From Porodaedalea pini (taxonomy: Eukaryota > Basidiomycota > Agaricomycetes > Hymenochaetales > Hymenochaetaceae): a stretch of DNA of 64,000 nt. The translations under genes and the position numbers were made by a program. The stretch covers positions 62,001 to 126,000 of the forward strand of contig NBAY01000016.1 in NCBI GenBank assembly GCA_002794775.1. The letters are read 5' to 3'. The stretch's first letter is position 1. Every line of letters starts with the position of its first letter. Shown one piece after another: positions 11,116-23,305 of this stretch. Below the pieces are notes generated by a model. The model had not been told where the DNA came from and did no database searches. It saw only the letters and a list, made by a program, of their open reading frames with translations.

Positions 11116-13015
11116 ATGCTAAAGGACTTCGTGAGTGGGATACTATTCCGATTCATCTTTTCAACATTCACGCGGCTTGTGCCAAACAATTATGTAGACC
11201 CGCCGTCTTTTTTTCCGCCGTTCGACAGCGTATTTCCTCTTCTCCTTCCTCTGTGCATGTGCCCAAATCATCCTCCGCACCGCGCTCTTCGTTACTAACA
11301 ATGACGGAGCACGACGCAATGGATTCGCTGCTTACCAAGCTCCTCTAAACGCCACAGAGAACTTGTACAGTATCATGTCAGGTGGAGGCTTCGAAAGTTG
11401 TCCGGACGTTCCTGGACAATGTCAACAGTTCACGTTGACTCAGATTCAAAGTCAGACTGATCTCCACGGTCCATATCTGTGTTCTATGGTTGCGGCATAT
11501 TCAGCTAATAAGTGAGTCCAACTGGTTCTGATGAAGGTTTCAACTTTCTTTTTTAACGAGCTTCAATCTAAAGATTCCGGGATAACCGTTTGGAAGACAG
11601 CGTCTTCATAGCCATTCATATTTATCTTGTTTTTGTCACCATATATGCAGTCGCGCGCGAATCTATTCCACACATGTGAATTTTACTTCAATCTCACTTT
11701 CAGCCTACCATGTGAATGCTTCTAACCATTATTGTGCACTAGTATCTTCATCTTTGTCGTGCGCTGCCTGTCTGCAGCGTGGGCCGTTGCACACTTCGTC
11801 GAGACCTTTCTTTTGCAAAGAAACCTTACTGGCCTTATCAAGGCAGCGCAATGTGGCTCAGAATCCGACTTCTTCGGACAGTCTTTCTTCGTTCGCAGGC
11901 GTTTATTTGTGGTACATTCACTGCTCTGACCAGCTGCGCCACTGAAGTCTACTCCTAACCATGATGCACAGGGATTGCTCCTGGGTTTCTCGGTGCTGTC
12001 GGTCGTGATGGAAGCCTTTGTAGCGAACAAGTTGGGCCGTGTAAGCTTGATAATCCGAAAGTCCTGCCTCCTAATCTCTATTTATATTTACATCGTTTAA
12101 TTTCAAATCAGATTTACTCCGAGAGGCCGTGGCGCGTTGTCCAGGTGTCCGGAAAAATGCGCAAGATGTACAGGGTATTATGTCGGCTTCTCACTCATTG
12201 GATTGAGGCTTACTATGCTCTCCTCGACTCATAGCTTATTCTCGGATTTTCTGTTGTCGTTCAGATGGCGGGGCTGATTCTTCCCGCGGCGACGGGACTG
12301 TGGGTCGACCAGTTGATCAATACCTATTTCAAAACCATCGTGCGCGATCATATAATCATATACGGGGTTTTCTTTCTGTTCTTGACATTCGTAGGTGTTT
12401 TGTTTTATCCATCCTTTTTCTTCAGAATAACAATCTCCATGCTTTAAGCTTCTCCCACTGTGGATCATGCTGGTTCGTCATCAGCACCTGTTCTGCACAT
12501 CTTGCAGAACTAATTTTGGGGGGCTTCTTAATCTGTCCATCGTTACAGGGCTGGTTTGCACTCCGACGTGAATGGAAGCCATCAACATTCGTTTTCCTCG
12601 GCCTCGGAATAGTTTCCCTGTGCTCTTGGATAGCCATACTGGGATCGGCTATGTTCGTCTGGACCTTCACGACGTGGTGGTTCTTCGGGACGCTTTATAT
12701 CGCTTCGCTTGCTTTGCTCATTGCCGCTGTTGTGCTTGCGGTGCTCTGCCGTCGCAACTTCGGTAACAACCTCGATCATTATCGTACGTCCATCATATTG
12801 AATTTCAAGATGCATATAGCTCAATCTTCATTATAATGGCATAAGTGTTGGTTCAGAGCAGGCTATCGGCAATGGACTTTGCGCATGCGCATTTCGAGAA
12901 GGACGAGAAGCTGGATGAGGGGCAGGGCCCGGAGGAGTTGGAGTTGGATTATAAACATGAGTATGAAAGAGATTATTGGGGAGATGATCTCGAGAAGCAT
13001 TTCGAATATGAGTAG
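11116..13015 (+). CDS. Multi-pass membrane protein of unknown function
   Basis: I do not recognise a functional family. Nine exons can be joined without a frame break: 11116-11130, 11198-11511, 11899-11911, 11972-12040, 12112-12174, 12235-12390, 12449-12472, 12549-12783 and 12846-13015. They total 1,059 nt (352 residues). Hydrophobic segments include AYFLFSFLCACAQIILRTALFV, LFVGLLLGFSVLSVVMEAFV, LILGFSVVVQMAGLILPAATGLWV, YGVFFLFLTFLLPLWIMLGWF, FLGLGIVSLCSWIAILGSAM and FFGTLYIASLALLIAAVVLAVL. A Cys-containing loop (SCPDVPGQCQQFTLTQIQSQTDLHGPYLC) between the first two may be extracellular, and the C-terminus is acidic (KDEKLDEGQGPEELELDY...HFEYE). Two exons are only 13 and 24 nt. The start is uncertain: 11116 is the first in-frame Met, but the open frame reaches back to an acceptor-like site near 11056, so an upstream exon is possible. 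Confidence 0.65.
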
Positions 13016-13240
13016 AACGCGTTTTGGAGCCAGCGTTATCGCATGCGTATATTGTTCAGGTATGCATTGGAAGATTCAAGCAAGGCCTTTATGTTGGTGT
13101 ATGGACCTTTCGTACTACAAGACGTTACATAGACAAATGTGCTGGATTGCTTTTTTTTTTTTCAGAAGGATGTCGAGTTTTCAGTGATAATTTCGGGGTG
13201 ATTGATACGTGCTGCTTTCCTCCATTGGTTGTCATCTCAT

Positions 13241-14349
13241 TCAAAGAACAAACTTCTGTCCCTCGCGCCCCTCCAACGCCTGGAAGTGCGTCGTGCCGCT
13301 GAACCAACCTCCAACGCCGACGACCTGATACGTCTCAGCGGCTTCACTGTCTCCGATAGCGACGGTCTTTATTCCTGTCTGTGCGGCGGCGGCATCTGCC
13401 ATCAGCTGGACCTTGCAGCATTTCTCAAGCGAGACAAAATAGTGCACGGTCGCCTCGATGGAAGTCGTCGCGACTAACAATCCGTGATTCTTCATATAAT
13501 GGGAAGCGGTTAGGAGAGGCAGAATAAACGATCAGTGGTTTGAGACGAATAAATACCTGGAGGATAATTGCCTGTAGATGTTACAAAGCGATTCTTGTTT
13601 CAGTGCACTGTACTGTATCAGATAGATGTTGGCCAAACGGACCTTCTTGTCGCCCAGCGTCTCAGCAATACGCATTCCCTCCTCCTCTTCAAGCACCGCT
13701 CCGTTGAACTGCTTATACACCGCATGGTCCTTATAAAATGCACATGCATCCTGCGTGGTGATATCCAACTCACGGCCAAGCGTCGAGAAGGCGCGTCCGT
13801 ATACTGAGTGCGAGTGTGCGGCACAGAGGACGTCCGGTCGGGCGGCGTGGATTGCGGAATGGATGGTGAAGGCGGCGGAGTTGAGCAGACGACTCGGCCC
13901 GGACTCGTCGAGAATGTTGCAGGCGTGGTCAACGAGGAGAAGGTCCGAGGGTTGGATGAGTGAGAAATGGAGACCCTTTGTTGAGGAAATGTTAACAAAA
14001 ATACAGAGTGTATTTTTTTGGAACTTACGAATGGGTTGACCCAAAAGCACTCTGTCTTGATAGGATCCTGATCAAATTCCTTAGTCCCCGCATAAAGTAT
14101 AGATAAGATCTTAAACCTCACTCTGGCAGTGATATGTCCCGCAACACCTTCATCGAATCCCAGGTGTCCGAAGACACGGAAAGCCTGAGCGAGTCTGAAC
14201 TTCAGATACTCGCGCTCCTTCATCTTGTCCTCGAAGACTGGTGGACGTGGGAACGGAGACCTCGAGCTGCTAGACATGGTTGGCTTGAGCGCTTCATCTT
14301 TGTTGGACTTCACGTTCGTGTTTGAGCTGAGGAGGGGCGGCATTTTCAA
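13241..14349 (-). CDS. Class II aldolase/adducin domain protein
   Basis: Zinc-type class II aldolase/adducin fold protein; relatives act on sugar phosphates, but fungal members of this type are largely uncharacterised. Four or five exons give a protein of about 290 residues. Key elements: [33 protein letters not shown] (the substrate-loop and 'G.(G/A).(N/H).(S/T)' region), GLHFSLIQPSDLLLVD, and IHAARPDVLCAAHSHSVYGRAFS, where HSHS supplies two metal ligands. NHGLLVAT carries the conserved Asn-His-Gly. The intron after HITAR uses GTGAGG...GATCAG. The start at 14349 is the longest frame; Met at 14277 (MSSSSRSPFPRPP) is an alternative. It ends convergently with the multi-pass membrane protein, 225 bp apart. 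Confidence 0.85.
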
Positions 14350-14981
14350 TTGGAGTTTGGATACGAGTGGGAATGATAGGGGGAGTAGAGATGCGTTCGA
14401 GGGATCGTTGCTTGTTCATGGGGCCATCATTAAGATTCAGAGGACTACGGTCACAAGGACGTTGCCGAAGTGCTAAAATCTCCGACCACAAAGCTTCTCG
14501 GAAACCGATGCCGCTGTATTCAGGATCAGGTTAGAGCTCGGTGCACTCTTAGCTCGGTGCTAAGAGGAACCTTTTGAAGACCTGCGATGCTCGCGTCGTT
14601 TCGTTAGCGGGTACGCGAGATCAAGATACCATTTGTAGTTTACTGATCGACACTTGGACCCACCATTCGCATCTTATCTCTTGCCGTCATGTTTACTCCC
14701 GGTTTGCATTTTCACATTTGTGCATTTTCTCCCATCTCGCGTCTCAGAATCCACCGCCGAGTCCATATCCAGGAACAAAAGTACTATAGCCTGGACTAAA
14801 ATACTGTCTTTGGTGCCTCAGCCAAAAGATGCCAATCCCGGCTGACACCAAAACACAAAAGCTACTGGGCGACACGCCGCTCGTCTTTCAGTTGTCTTCT
14901 CATCTTATATCGCTACTGGTATAGCTACTACAAGTGAAGCAGGCAGGCCTGCACCACGAACCCAGCTTCCACAGTCTTCGT
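14350..14981. other. Intergenic region between divergent genes
   Basis: Upstream region shared by the aldolase-like gene (minus) and the Kre9-like membrane protein gene (plus). The small open frames here have no recognisable product. Confidence 0.45.
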
Positions 14982-16822
14982 ATGATGTTCTTGCCCAGGA
15001 GTCTGGCACTTTCTCTTATTGCTTCTCTCGCTGGCACTGCTCCGTGGGCGACGCAGGCTCAGGCCAAAAACTCAGACGGTGCATCGCAGAGCCTGGATTG
15101 GACAAAGCCGTCTTCTGGAGATGTCTTTGGACCCGGGGATACGGTCATTGGAGAGTGGACCTCCAGCAAAGCGGTCGTCTCTCCTTCTGTCAGCTTGTGC
15201 TCGCAGGACTCTCAGGCGGATGATGACGATGCAAGCAACTGTGGGGCTACCGTATGGCCGGAAGTCAAGCAGGATGGAGACACATATTCTTTCTCGCTGT
15301 AAGCAAATTTACTATATACTATCTGCTGTGTTCGACAATTCATGCTACTCAGTGCGGTCCCGGATATCACATCTGCATCCAATTTCTACCTCCGGTTGAA
15401 AGATGACTTTGGGAACATCGTAAAATCCCCATCATTCTCCTTAGATCGTGAGTAAAATACCTCAAGGATTGCATGCCCTGATCACTTACCCACATTTCTG
15501 TATATCAAGCATCTGCAACGGGCGGACAGGCTTCTGGCGATAGTGGATCACTAGCATCTGCGTCAAAAGGCAAAGGCCAGAGTAGGGATTTGGACAGCGA
15601 TGATGAAGCTTCTGGCACTTCTGATTCTGGTTCTGGCTCCGCTTCCGCTAACGATGGGTCCGCTGCTCAAGCTCCTTCTAATGACCCATCCGGCAGTGTA
15701 GACACAGACTCGCAGTCAGGCTCAGCGACGACAGCCGTTTCTAGTTCTAGCTCGAAGAAACCTCATTCTCCTCTAGGCACAGGTGCATCGGCTGCATCTG
15801 GAAGCACTCGCGCAGCAGCTGAACCGTCAGGTGGTGTATCACCTGCATCTGTGCCAACGCAGGGCGCCGTCGTGAATCCATTAGGAGCAGGCCCGAGTCC
15901 AGGCTCGCCAAGCACCAGCTCGCGTCCACCACTCGATGCCAATGTCGACTCAATTCCACCGCAGGAGGCCACGCTCTCCCGCGCCGGACTGCCAATCGCC
16001 GCCGTCGCGGTCCCGATCTCCCTCGTTGGCGCCACGATCATCGCGTCCCTTGCACTCTGCCTCGCGCACCGCCGCTCCCTTGCAGCCCAGCGGGCGCGCA
16101 ACGCCCATCTCCTCGGCGTCCAGCGTAACGCGTCCGTCCTGACGACAAGCAGCAAGGCGCCGTCCTTCGCGACCTCTACATCCAAATCAGCCTTGCTGGA
16201 AGATCCGGATATCGAGAAGGCCATCGGTGCATTATATGGGTACGACAGCGGCAAGCCATCGCGGCACGTCAGTTTGCAGAGGGAAGATTCGGTGGTGTAT
16301 GTGCCCGTTGCCCCGCGCTATCCCGTCCCGCGTCAGGATGTCCGCAGGGAGCGCACGGGGACGTACGAACGTCCGTACGACCGTAGGTACAGCTACAGTC
16401 GATCTCATTCAGACCGTTACACGCGACCGCCGTCCCCGCGGCCAAGGTACTACTCGACCTACCCGCGCTCGCCATCGGAGGGATACACACGCTCACTGCC
16501 AACATACAACAGACGCGATAGCAGTATACGGCAGCACCGCTATGATCAAGACGATGATGACAGCGTCTCGACGACGGGTGCCATTCTGTCATGCTATTCC
16601 TCGCCTCAGATGTCGACCCCCAGGCTACCGCGACATGATTCATACCGTGCACGACCACCGGCGCCTCCGCGTTCGCACAGCAGACATACTGCACCGGAGA
16701 TGGAGGGCTACCATTATCGTCATGGGGATGATGCTTATGATGTTGCTTCTTCTCCTCGTGCAACAAGCTATCGTTTCGTGGTAAAACCGCTGATCTTGGC
16801 CCGCCATTTTATAATGCTATGA
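14982..16822 (+). CDS. Ser-rich type I membrane protein with Kre9/Knh1-like ectodomain
   Basis: Predicted cell-surface protein. The start at 14982 gives a signal peptide (MMFLPRSLALSLIASLAGTAPWATQAQA). The first roughly 130 residues resemble the Kre9/Knh1-type extracellular Ig-like domain of fungal wall proteins: LDWTKPSSGDVFGPGDTVIGEW at its start and ITSASNFYLRLKDDFGNIVKSPSFSL at its end. A long Ser/Gly/Ala/Asp linker follows, likely O-mannosylated, then one membrane helix (LPIAAVAVPISLVGATIIASLALCLAHRRSL) and a basic, Arg/Tyr/Ser-rich cytoplasmic tail with repeated YS/RSPS motifs. Three exons (14982-15298, then from about 15352 to 15450, then about 15511-16822) join in frame. The last about 15 codons (VVKPLILARHFIML) might instead be an unspliced intron start (GTAAAA). 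The ectodomain call is moderate; the topology is clear. Confidence 0.7.
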
Positions 16823-17155
16823 GATCGTTATATTCTTTCCGTGTACGATCGCTGGTAGACGTACGCTTGTATATTTGCTACAGACTCGGATATACACAGG
16901 CTCATAATGTTCAACAACAAGGAGAATAGAGAGCAGAGAAAACGAAAGAGAACGAAAACAGGGTCGGCGCAAGACAAAAGAACACGGAGGGGGTATGGGC
17001 TATCACATAACTGAAGGTATAAAGAGCACTGGCAAGAAAGGTCGTTCAAGTATCACAAGAAAATCAAACCCAGAATAAAAAGACATCAGAATGAGTCGGG
17101 CCAGCTATACATGATTTTAATGAGGTTTTGTACAAAAACGGCTTTCAACTTGGTT
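16823..17155. other. 3' region between convergent genes
   Basis: Purine-rich stretch between the stop codons of two convergent genes. No coding segment is supported. Confidence 0.45.
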
Positions 17156-20100
17156 TCAGCTCATCGACCACGCCGGCTGGGTCTGTCGGAGTATATCGAC
17201 GATCCCACCGAGCGTGGCCGGCAGGGGCAGACAAAATGCAATTTTGGGGAGCGGATTAGCGGCAGGGCTGCTTGTTTGGTGGAGAGAAAGCGTAAGCTTG
17301 ATGAGTGCGTTGGGTTCTGAGGAGAGACCGCGGCACGTCTTAGATTCGGAAATGCCGATCCCGGTGATCCCTTCCTTCGACCCGGGCCGGCTTCCGCCGT
17401 CACCTCCAAATTTGCTTCCGCGAACCTCTTCCACCGAGACTGATAGCAATTTGTAGTCGTCATCGCCCTCGGACGCCCCGATATTTACGCTGCCGAACTT
17501 TGTGCAGATTGACAGCAGCCGCGTCCACCCTGAAACAACAATGTGGAATGCATCATCGGGAGCCGTGGCGTGGAGAACAATGCGCTGCGGTATCGAAATC
17601 ATCTCGCGGCGCGGTGTATTGCTTTGGGTCGGCGAAATCGACGTTTTGAATTCAACAGCGCTCCTGGATGCACTCCCAGGTCTCGATCTCAAATTTGATT
17701 CCGGATTGGCAGCAGAAGACCTTGCGTGGTGATCCGCCGAGCTCGGTGGACTCCGCGAAGACGTCGCAGAATGCATGGATCCATCGCGGGACAAGGCTCC
17801 GACCTGGCGCGAACGTGCAAATGAAAAAGTGGACTTTTCCGATCCTCTCGATATCGTCGTGCGGGCCGAGTAGAAAGCAGTTCTGCAGGTCTTGACGGAT
17901 CGGGCACTGGCAGACACAAGTGATGTAGTCGAGCGAGACCGCTGCTTCAACTGGTGCAGAGCAGGTGCCTGAGGTGCCTGTAGGCTAGACTGAGATTCAT
18001 CCATGATATTATTGTTGCAGTCTACGGAGCCTCCGAGTTGCTCTGCAATCTGTCGCGCTTGAAAACTGGTCAGTTTTTGTGAAGTAGGTGAACCGCTATC
18101 CGTCCGACGGCTACCATGACTTTCAACGGAGGCAGAGCCTGAGTTCCTCTTGGGAAAGCGAATAGAGTGCCTCGGAGTGTGCGAAACAGAACCAGCCTGA
18201 ACGTACTGTAATGCATAGACTTAATGTTCGCTTTCCCTTATACCACAGAACGTTGGCTTACCTCAAGAGCAGGCTCAACGACATGGTATCCCTCTCCGCT
18301 TTCTTCATCAACGACAACCGTACGGTGCGGGGGGAGCGGCCAGCTCTGAGACGCCCGCAGAAGTGTGACATCCCCTTCCGTCTCCGTCTCGCTCTCAGCC
18401 TCGCAGTGAGTTTTGGGCAATGAAGTGCGTCGTAGACTATACAGTTTGGAACTCAGAGGAACCTCATTCGATTTCTCATCATAAACGGCTCGGAGGTCGC
18501 CCCCTTTCTCAGATGACCCGACATTGAAGTCCAGGTCAAGCGCGAGCAAAGCGGACTTGTCGATGAGCGCGTCAGCCTCGTTCGTATCTATGCTATCGTC
18601 GTCGTAATCATCAGAGTCCAAGAGCCACGCGGTAGGAGAAACGATACCCCGTCTGGCATTCTCAAGCTCGAAATTCCAAGCAGTGTCGCCGAAGGCATCG
18701 ATGTCGTTTGTGCTGGGTGCGATTGGCTCTCCCACGTATCCTTGGACGTGTCGAGCCAATAACGCCGGTCGATTACGCTTTGGCGGCTGACCTGCAGCCG
18801 GGCGTTCGACTGCGCGTTCATCAGTCCCGTTGGACGCGGTTGACACCACACTCGACCGCTTGCTTTCCTTCACGGCAACCGGAGCAGCCTTCGCTGCGCG
18901 CGACCTCAGGAAAAGCAATGGGAACGGCGAGTTCGGACGGCTTTCTGTATGTCCGACGATGCGAGAGCCATTCCCTTCGCTACCCCCGGTCTGCTTGCTC
19001 TTCGAAAATCCGTCCTGGGAATTCTGCACCTTCCGCACCCGAGAAAGAACCTGTCCCAGATTGCGACAACTGCTGGGCGGACAGGATGGCATCGAGGGCG
19101 TCCGGCGGCGAACGCCTAATACCTCGATGAGCGAAGGGGGCAGTCCACTACGTACGCTTGATGGACTCGTACTTGCTCTGGTGCCTTTTGGATTCGGAAT
19201 TGTCCCGCCAACAGATGAAAAGGGGGTCAATGCAGGCGAGGACATATTGGAATTTTCACCAAGACGATAATGCCAACTCGGAAGAGACGCTGGAGCAGAT
19301 ATGGGCGTCTGAGGAGCACTCGAAGAAACGGACGAGACATTCCCCAGAGGCATGAAAGAGCGATGCTTGTCCTTCTTGGTCGTCTGCGTGTGGAACATTG
19401 GACTGACAGGGGTGAGCGGGGTAAGAGGGCCCGCGGCGAACGGGTCGTCCTCGGGAGTGAACGCACGGTCAACGTTGAGCGCATCTTTCCGACGACCATC
19501 CTCGTCCTCGTCGCACCCCGCTTTGCTCCCAGCAGTGATCGTGGCAATACTTCGTAACGAAACAAGTGAAGAAGACGTGAGCCTCGGCATAGGCATCCTC
19601 GAAGAGGAGGAAAATGTGCCAGGTGAAGGACGGACGGTCGGACGAGGCACGTTTCTATCGTAATCAAAGGACTCCGGTAAAAGTTCGTCTTGGGAAATCG
19701 ATCGTATATTCGAATTTGGGCGAGAATGAGCGGGGAGAGGAACATGCAGATGGAGCCGGGGACCTAGACCTAGGCGTTCGCGAATGGACCCTCGTGACGG
19801 ACGCCCTAGCGCGTGCTAGCAAATCGGTAACAAAGGAGTCAGCAAGGCACTATGGTGAACAAGCGCGCGACATACAGCATAAACGCTCGAAGACGTCGAG
19901 GTCTTGCTGATTTGTTGCTCCAAGACTGGCATGCGCCAGCTCATAATCTCCATTGAGTCGATGGATTCTTCGCTCGTATCACCAATGCAATCCGTTACAT
20001 GGTTATGATCTGAATTGGGCGGAGAGACGGCAGGCAGCCTCACGGGTAAAAGATCCGGCGTGGGGGGTAAAGGTGATGTAGGACTCGGATATGAAGGCGG

Positions 20101-21354
20101 AGAGCTGCGGACAATACGCTTCGCTTTGCGCGGAGTAGAATTCGCTGACCGAGTGATCCAGTTGGACATTCGGTGGTTCCCAGATTCCTTTTCAACTTTT
20201 ATCCTCACGTCCGCTCGTTCGATTGAAAACGAAGTCTTGTCGTGAAGCTTCTGCTCAGGGGTCGGAGGGGTATAAAAGAGGGAACCTCGATCAACTAATG
20301 GCCTGCTTCGTGGGTCCGTTGTGTCCTTGACTGGCAGATGTATCCTTTGACGAGCACCGGGCCGTTCTTCAGTGACAGGCGTAGGAGGGAGGATTTTGTC
20401 GTGTTTATAGCCTGAGGGAACGGGTGGAATGTCACTGCCCGACGGATTCGAGGAGAAAAAGGAACGGAAGCTCGCTTTCGATTTCTTCTTGATTATCTTC
20501 GGCGCGCGCAGCTCTTCTGCATACCCGCTATCATCAAAGAAGGAGCGCATACCCTCAGAGTCGATGCGACATAGATCGATATTGGCCAATGGAGACTCAG
20601 TACGAGCTAGGCTGGACCGCTCAAGAGGAGGAGTTGGTGGAGGGCCAGAAGAGAAGAGCGTTCTGGAGGACTTCTTGTTTAGCTTAGGGATGGTGAGCGG
20701 CTTGAGGTTGAGAAAGGATCTAGTGCTGGAGTAGTTCCGCGCGTTCTGAGGGACGTCTAGCATCGGAGACTCATTTGCGTAGACACGGTTCTCTGGGGCC
20801 GGAAAGTAAAATCAGTGACCGTAATAAATTCGGCGAAAAAAAAAAAACGATTTACCGTTATGGGACTTGGATGGCGGGAGGGTGATTGAGGGAAAACATG
20901 CAGAATCAGCGGGTGTTGCGGGGTCGGAAAGAGAGTCCAGGTAAATTGCATCGAAGTCGAGACTGATGAGAGAAGCTGAGGTCGGGATGGTCTGCAGTTG
21001 CAGATGAGAGAGGACGGGAGCAGAGGACGACGCAAGGCGACGCATCTCGGGTGGCACATCCAGAGACGCGTTCCGCGACTCAAGCTTTCTCGCGATCGCG
21101 CCTCTTAATCTCATGAATGTCCCCGCCTTGTTTTCACGCGCGTCTTGAGCGTCCTCCGAGCGCGCTGAGTGCCGCGGGGGCGGGTAGGTATTTCCGCCAA
21201 AAGAGAACGTGAGAGCGCTGTCGGGTATGCGCTGCATGTCGAGTGCAGAGGAGACGAGCTCTCCGAATTGCTCGATGGTGAATGAACGCTCTCGGTGGAT
21301 ACTGCTACCGCCTCTGAGGACGGGAGCGTCGGCATGTGTGGGACGCGTAGCCAT
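17156..21354 (-). CDS. Very long Ser/Pro/Arg-rich low-complexity protein, unknown function
   Basis: I do not recognise a family. Four or more exons can be followed: 21354 to about 20856, then about 20800 to 19900, about 19829 to 18259, and about 18196 to 17156. The first begins MATRPTHADAPVLRGGSSIHRERSFTIEQFGELV; the third joins ALGRPSRGSIRERLGLGPR to VPRPTVRPSPG. The product is roughly 1,300 residues, dominated by Ser, Pro, Thr and Arg with many SP/TP sites and basic patches (KKKSKASFRSFF, TPRKAKRIVRSS). The only less disordered parts are the N-terminal about 60 residues and the C-terminus (FHIVVSGWTRLLSICTKFGSVNI... and KIAFCLPLPATLGGIVDILRQTQPAWSMS). The profile suggests a phosphoregulated scaffold or signalling protein, which is inference only. 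No membrane segment is seen. Confidence 0.65.
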
Positions 21355-22159
21355 CGCGCGGGAGTACTAGTGCAAGGGCAAGAACGAAAGAGGGAGCAGG
21401 GCAAAGGCACATTAATAATGATATTTGAAGCAAGCCTGGATACATATGGTGCTCAGCGCTGACGACTTGTACGCGTGTTTTTGTTTGGCAGACGGTGCTT
21501 CCTTTTCCTAATATTTTGAGGATCGTCGTCGGTGCGGAGATGGGGCGCTGATATCCGCTTCCGGGGTTTCTTACCGCCTTCGGAGTCGGAGTCGGAGTGG
21601 TGGCACACTGTCACTGTGTCAGTGTCAGTTGATGATGTCTTCCCTTTGGCTGTTTCCTTCGCTTTTAACGCCCATATGCATCCTGCTCTTATGGGCGGTT
21701 GATCCACAAGACGCGGCTCGCTCCCTGTCAATCACACACGAGCCGCGGTCTTACCCTTGCTTCAGAGAAAGTCAACCTTTCCGCCACCGTGAGCTGTGAC
21801 TTCTTAAATATATCCTTTCCCATGTAAATCACCGTCCGATCCGGGGCTCAGACGTTTCGAGGGACTGACAGAGATCAAGGATACATATGAGGAGTTTACA
21901 TCTGCAATATAATGGCGGATTTGAGCTTCTTGAATTCTGTCATGTTCCACGTACTCCGCCTTAGTTCATGTGGTTCATGTCTAGTCCACAACTCCTGCGG
22001 TTTTTCTCCGGCTCCATCCACCAAAGAGTTGAGCGTTAAATTCAAGCGAGCAAAGTCACGTTATTACGTACACATACATTGTTTACCAAGGACTTCTGGA
22101 CCAAACATGGCGATCGACGCGGCGGCTAAATTTGTCGCTGTAGAAATTTCGGCTGAGCC
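21355..22159. other. Intergenic region between divergent genes
   Basis: Upstream region of the long low-complexity gene (minus) and of homoserine kinase (plus). A basic 92-codon frame on the minus strand (21731-21453, rich in Lys/Arg/Ser/Asp) is open but lacks recognisable features; I do not call it a gene. Confidence 0.4.
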
Positions 22160-23305
22160 ATGGCTCGCTCAGTCACCATACGTGTTCCCGCGACGTCTGC
22201 TAACATCGGTCCAGGATTCGACGTCGTCGGGCTCTCTCTCTCATTGCATTTGAGCTTGAAAGCTACGATTACAGACTCAAATGCGCGTTTTCCGCCAACC
22301 ATCACGTATTCTGGAGAAGGTGCGGACGAGGTACCGCTCGATCCATACAAAAACTTGACCACGCGGGTCTGCCTATACGTCCTCCGGTGCCATGATATCT
22401 CCTCTTTCCCTGCGTACCTTGCTATCCACGCTCACAACGAAATACCATTCGGCCGCGGACTCGGATCGTCTGGCGCTGCAGTCATCGCCGGCGTGCTCCT
22501 CGCGAACGCGCTCGTCGAACTCAACCTCTCCACGTCACGCATGCTTGACTTTGCGCTGATGGTCGAGCGCCATCCGGACAACGTCACCGCTGCACTCGTG
22601 GGTGGCTTTGTCGGCTCCTACCTTCGTGAACTCGACGACGATGCGCAGGCGCGCGCCCAGGTTCCGTTGAGCGAGGTCTTGCCTGAATATCCTCCGGATG
22701 CTGGAGAGGACTGGGGGAAGGACCCGCCGCACCCACCTGAAGGGATTGGACACTACGTGCGATTTGGGTGGGCAGAGACTATCAAGGCCGTGGCGATCGT
22801 TCCGCGATTTGAGCTAAGCACGGCCAAGGCGCGTGACGTGCTACCTCAAAGTTACTCCCGAAAAGACCTAGTAAGCTAAACCTTACGTCTTTGCTTCCGC
22901 TTCCGGAACAACGAAGAATTAAGCGCATATATGCATCAGGTGTTCAATCTGCAGCGTCTAGCAGTGCTCACTACAGCCCTCTCACGCACCCCGCCCGACC
23001 CGGGACTCATCTACGACGCCATGCAGGACCGGGTGCACCAGCCTTACAGAAGGACGCTCATTCCGGGTCTTCCTGAAGTCACGTCACGGCTCACTCCCAC
23101 AACGCACCCGGGCCTGCTCGGAATCTGCCTGAGCGGAGCCGGGCCGACCATATTGGCACTTGCAACTGAAGGGTACGAGAAAATTGCGGTGGATGCGGCG
23201 CATATATTCAAAGAGAAGGGTATCGATGTCGATTGGAAGCTACTTGAAGTTTGCCAAGGGAGTTCTGTCGAAGAGGATGGTAAGGAAGTCTGGAAGGCTG
23301 TATGA
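22160..23305 (+). CDS. THR1: Homoserine kinase
   Basis: GHMP-family kinase that phosphorylates homoserine to O-phosphohomoserine, the committed step to threonine. Two exons (22160-22870 and 22940-23305) join as SRKDL-VFNLQRL. Landmarks are the N-terminal TIRVPATSANIGPGFDVVGLSLSL, the ATP-binding loop PFGRGLGSSGAAVIAGV and the C-terminal GHMP motif GICLSGAGPTILAL. Length (about 358 residues) fits fungal Thr1. The start at 22160 is fixed because the motif TIRVPATSANIGPGFD begins at residue 5. It stands alone, with no other threonine-pathway gene nearby. Confidence 0.95.

Noticed and set aside
11912..11971. A 25-nt intron in the multi-pass membrane gene (GTCTAC...CACAG)
   Set aside because: Too short for the spliceosome; the overlapping 60-nt intron with a CTAAC branch site and donor GTACAT fits both size and frame.
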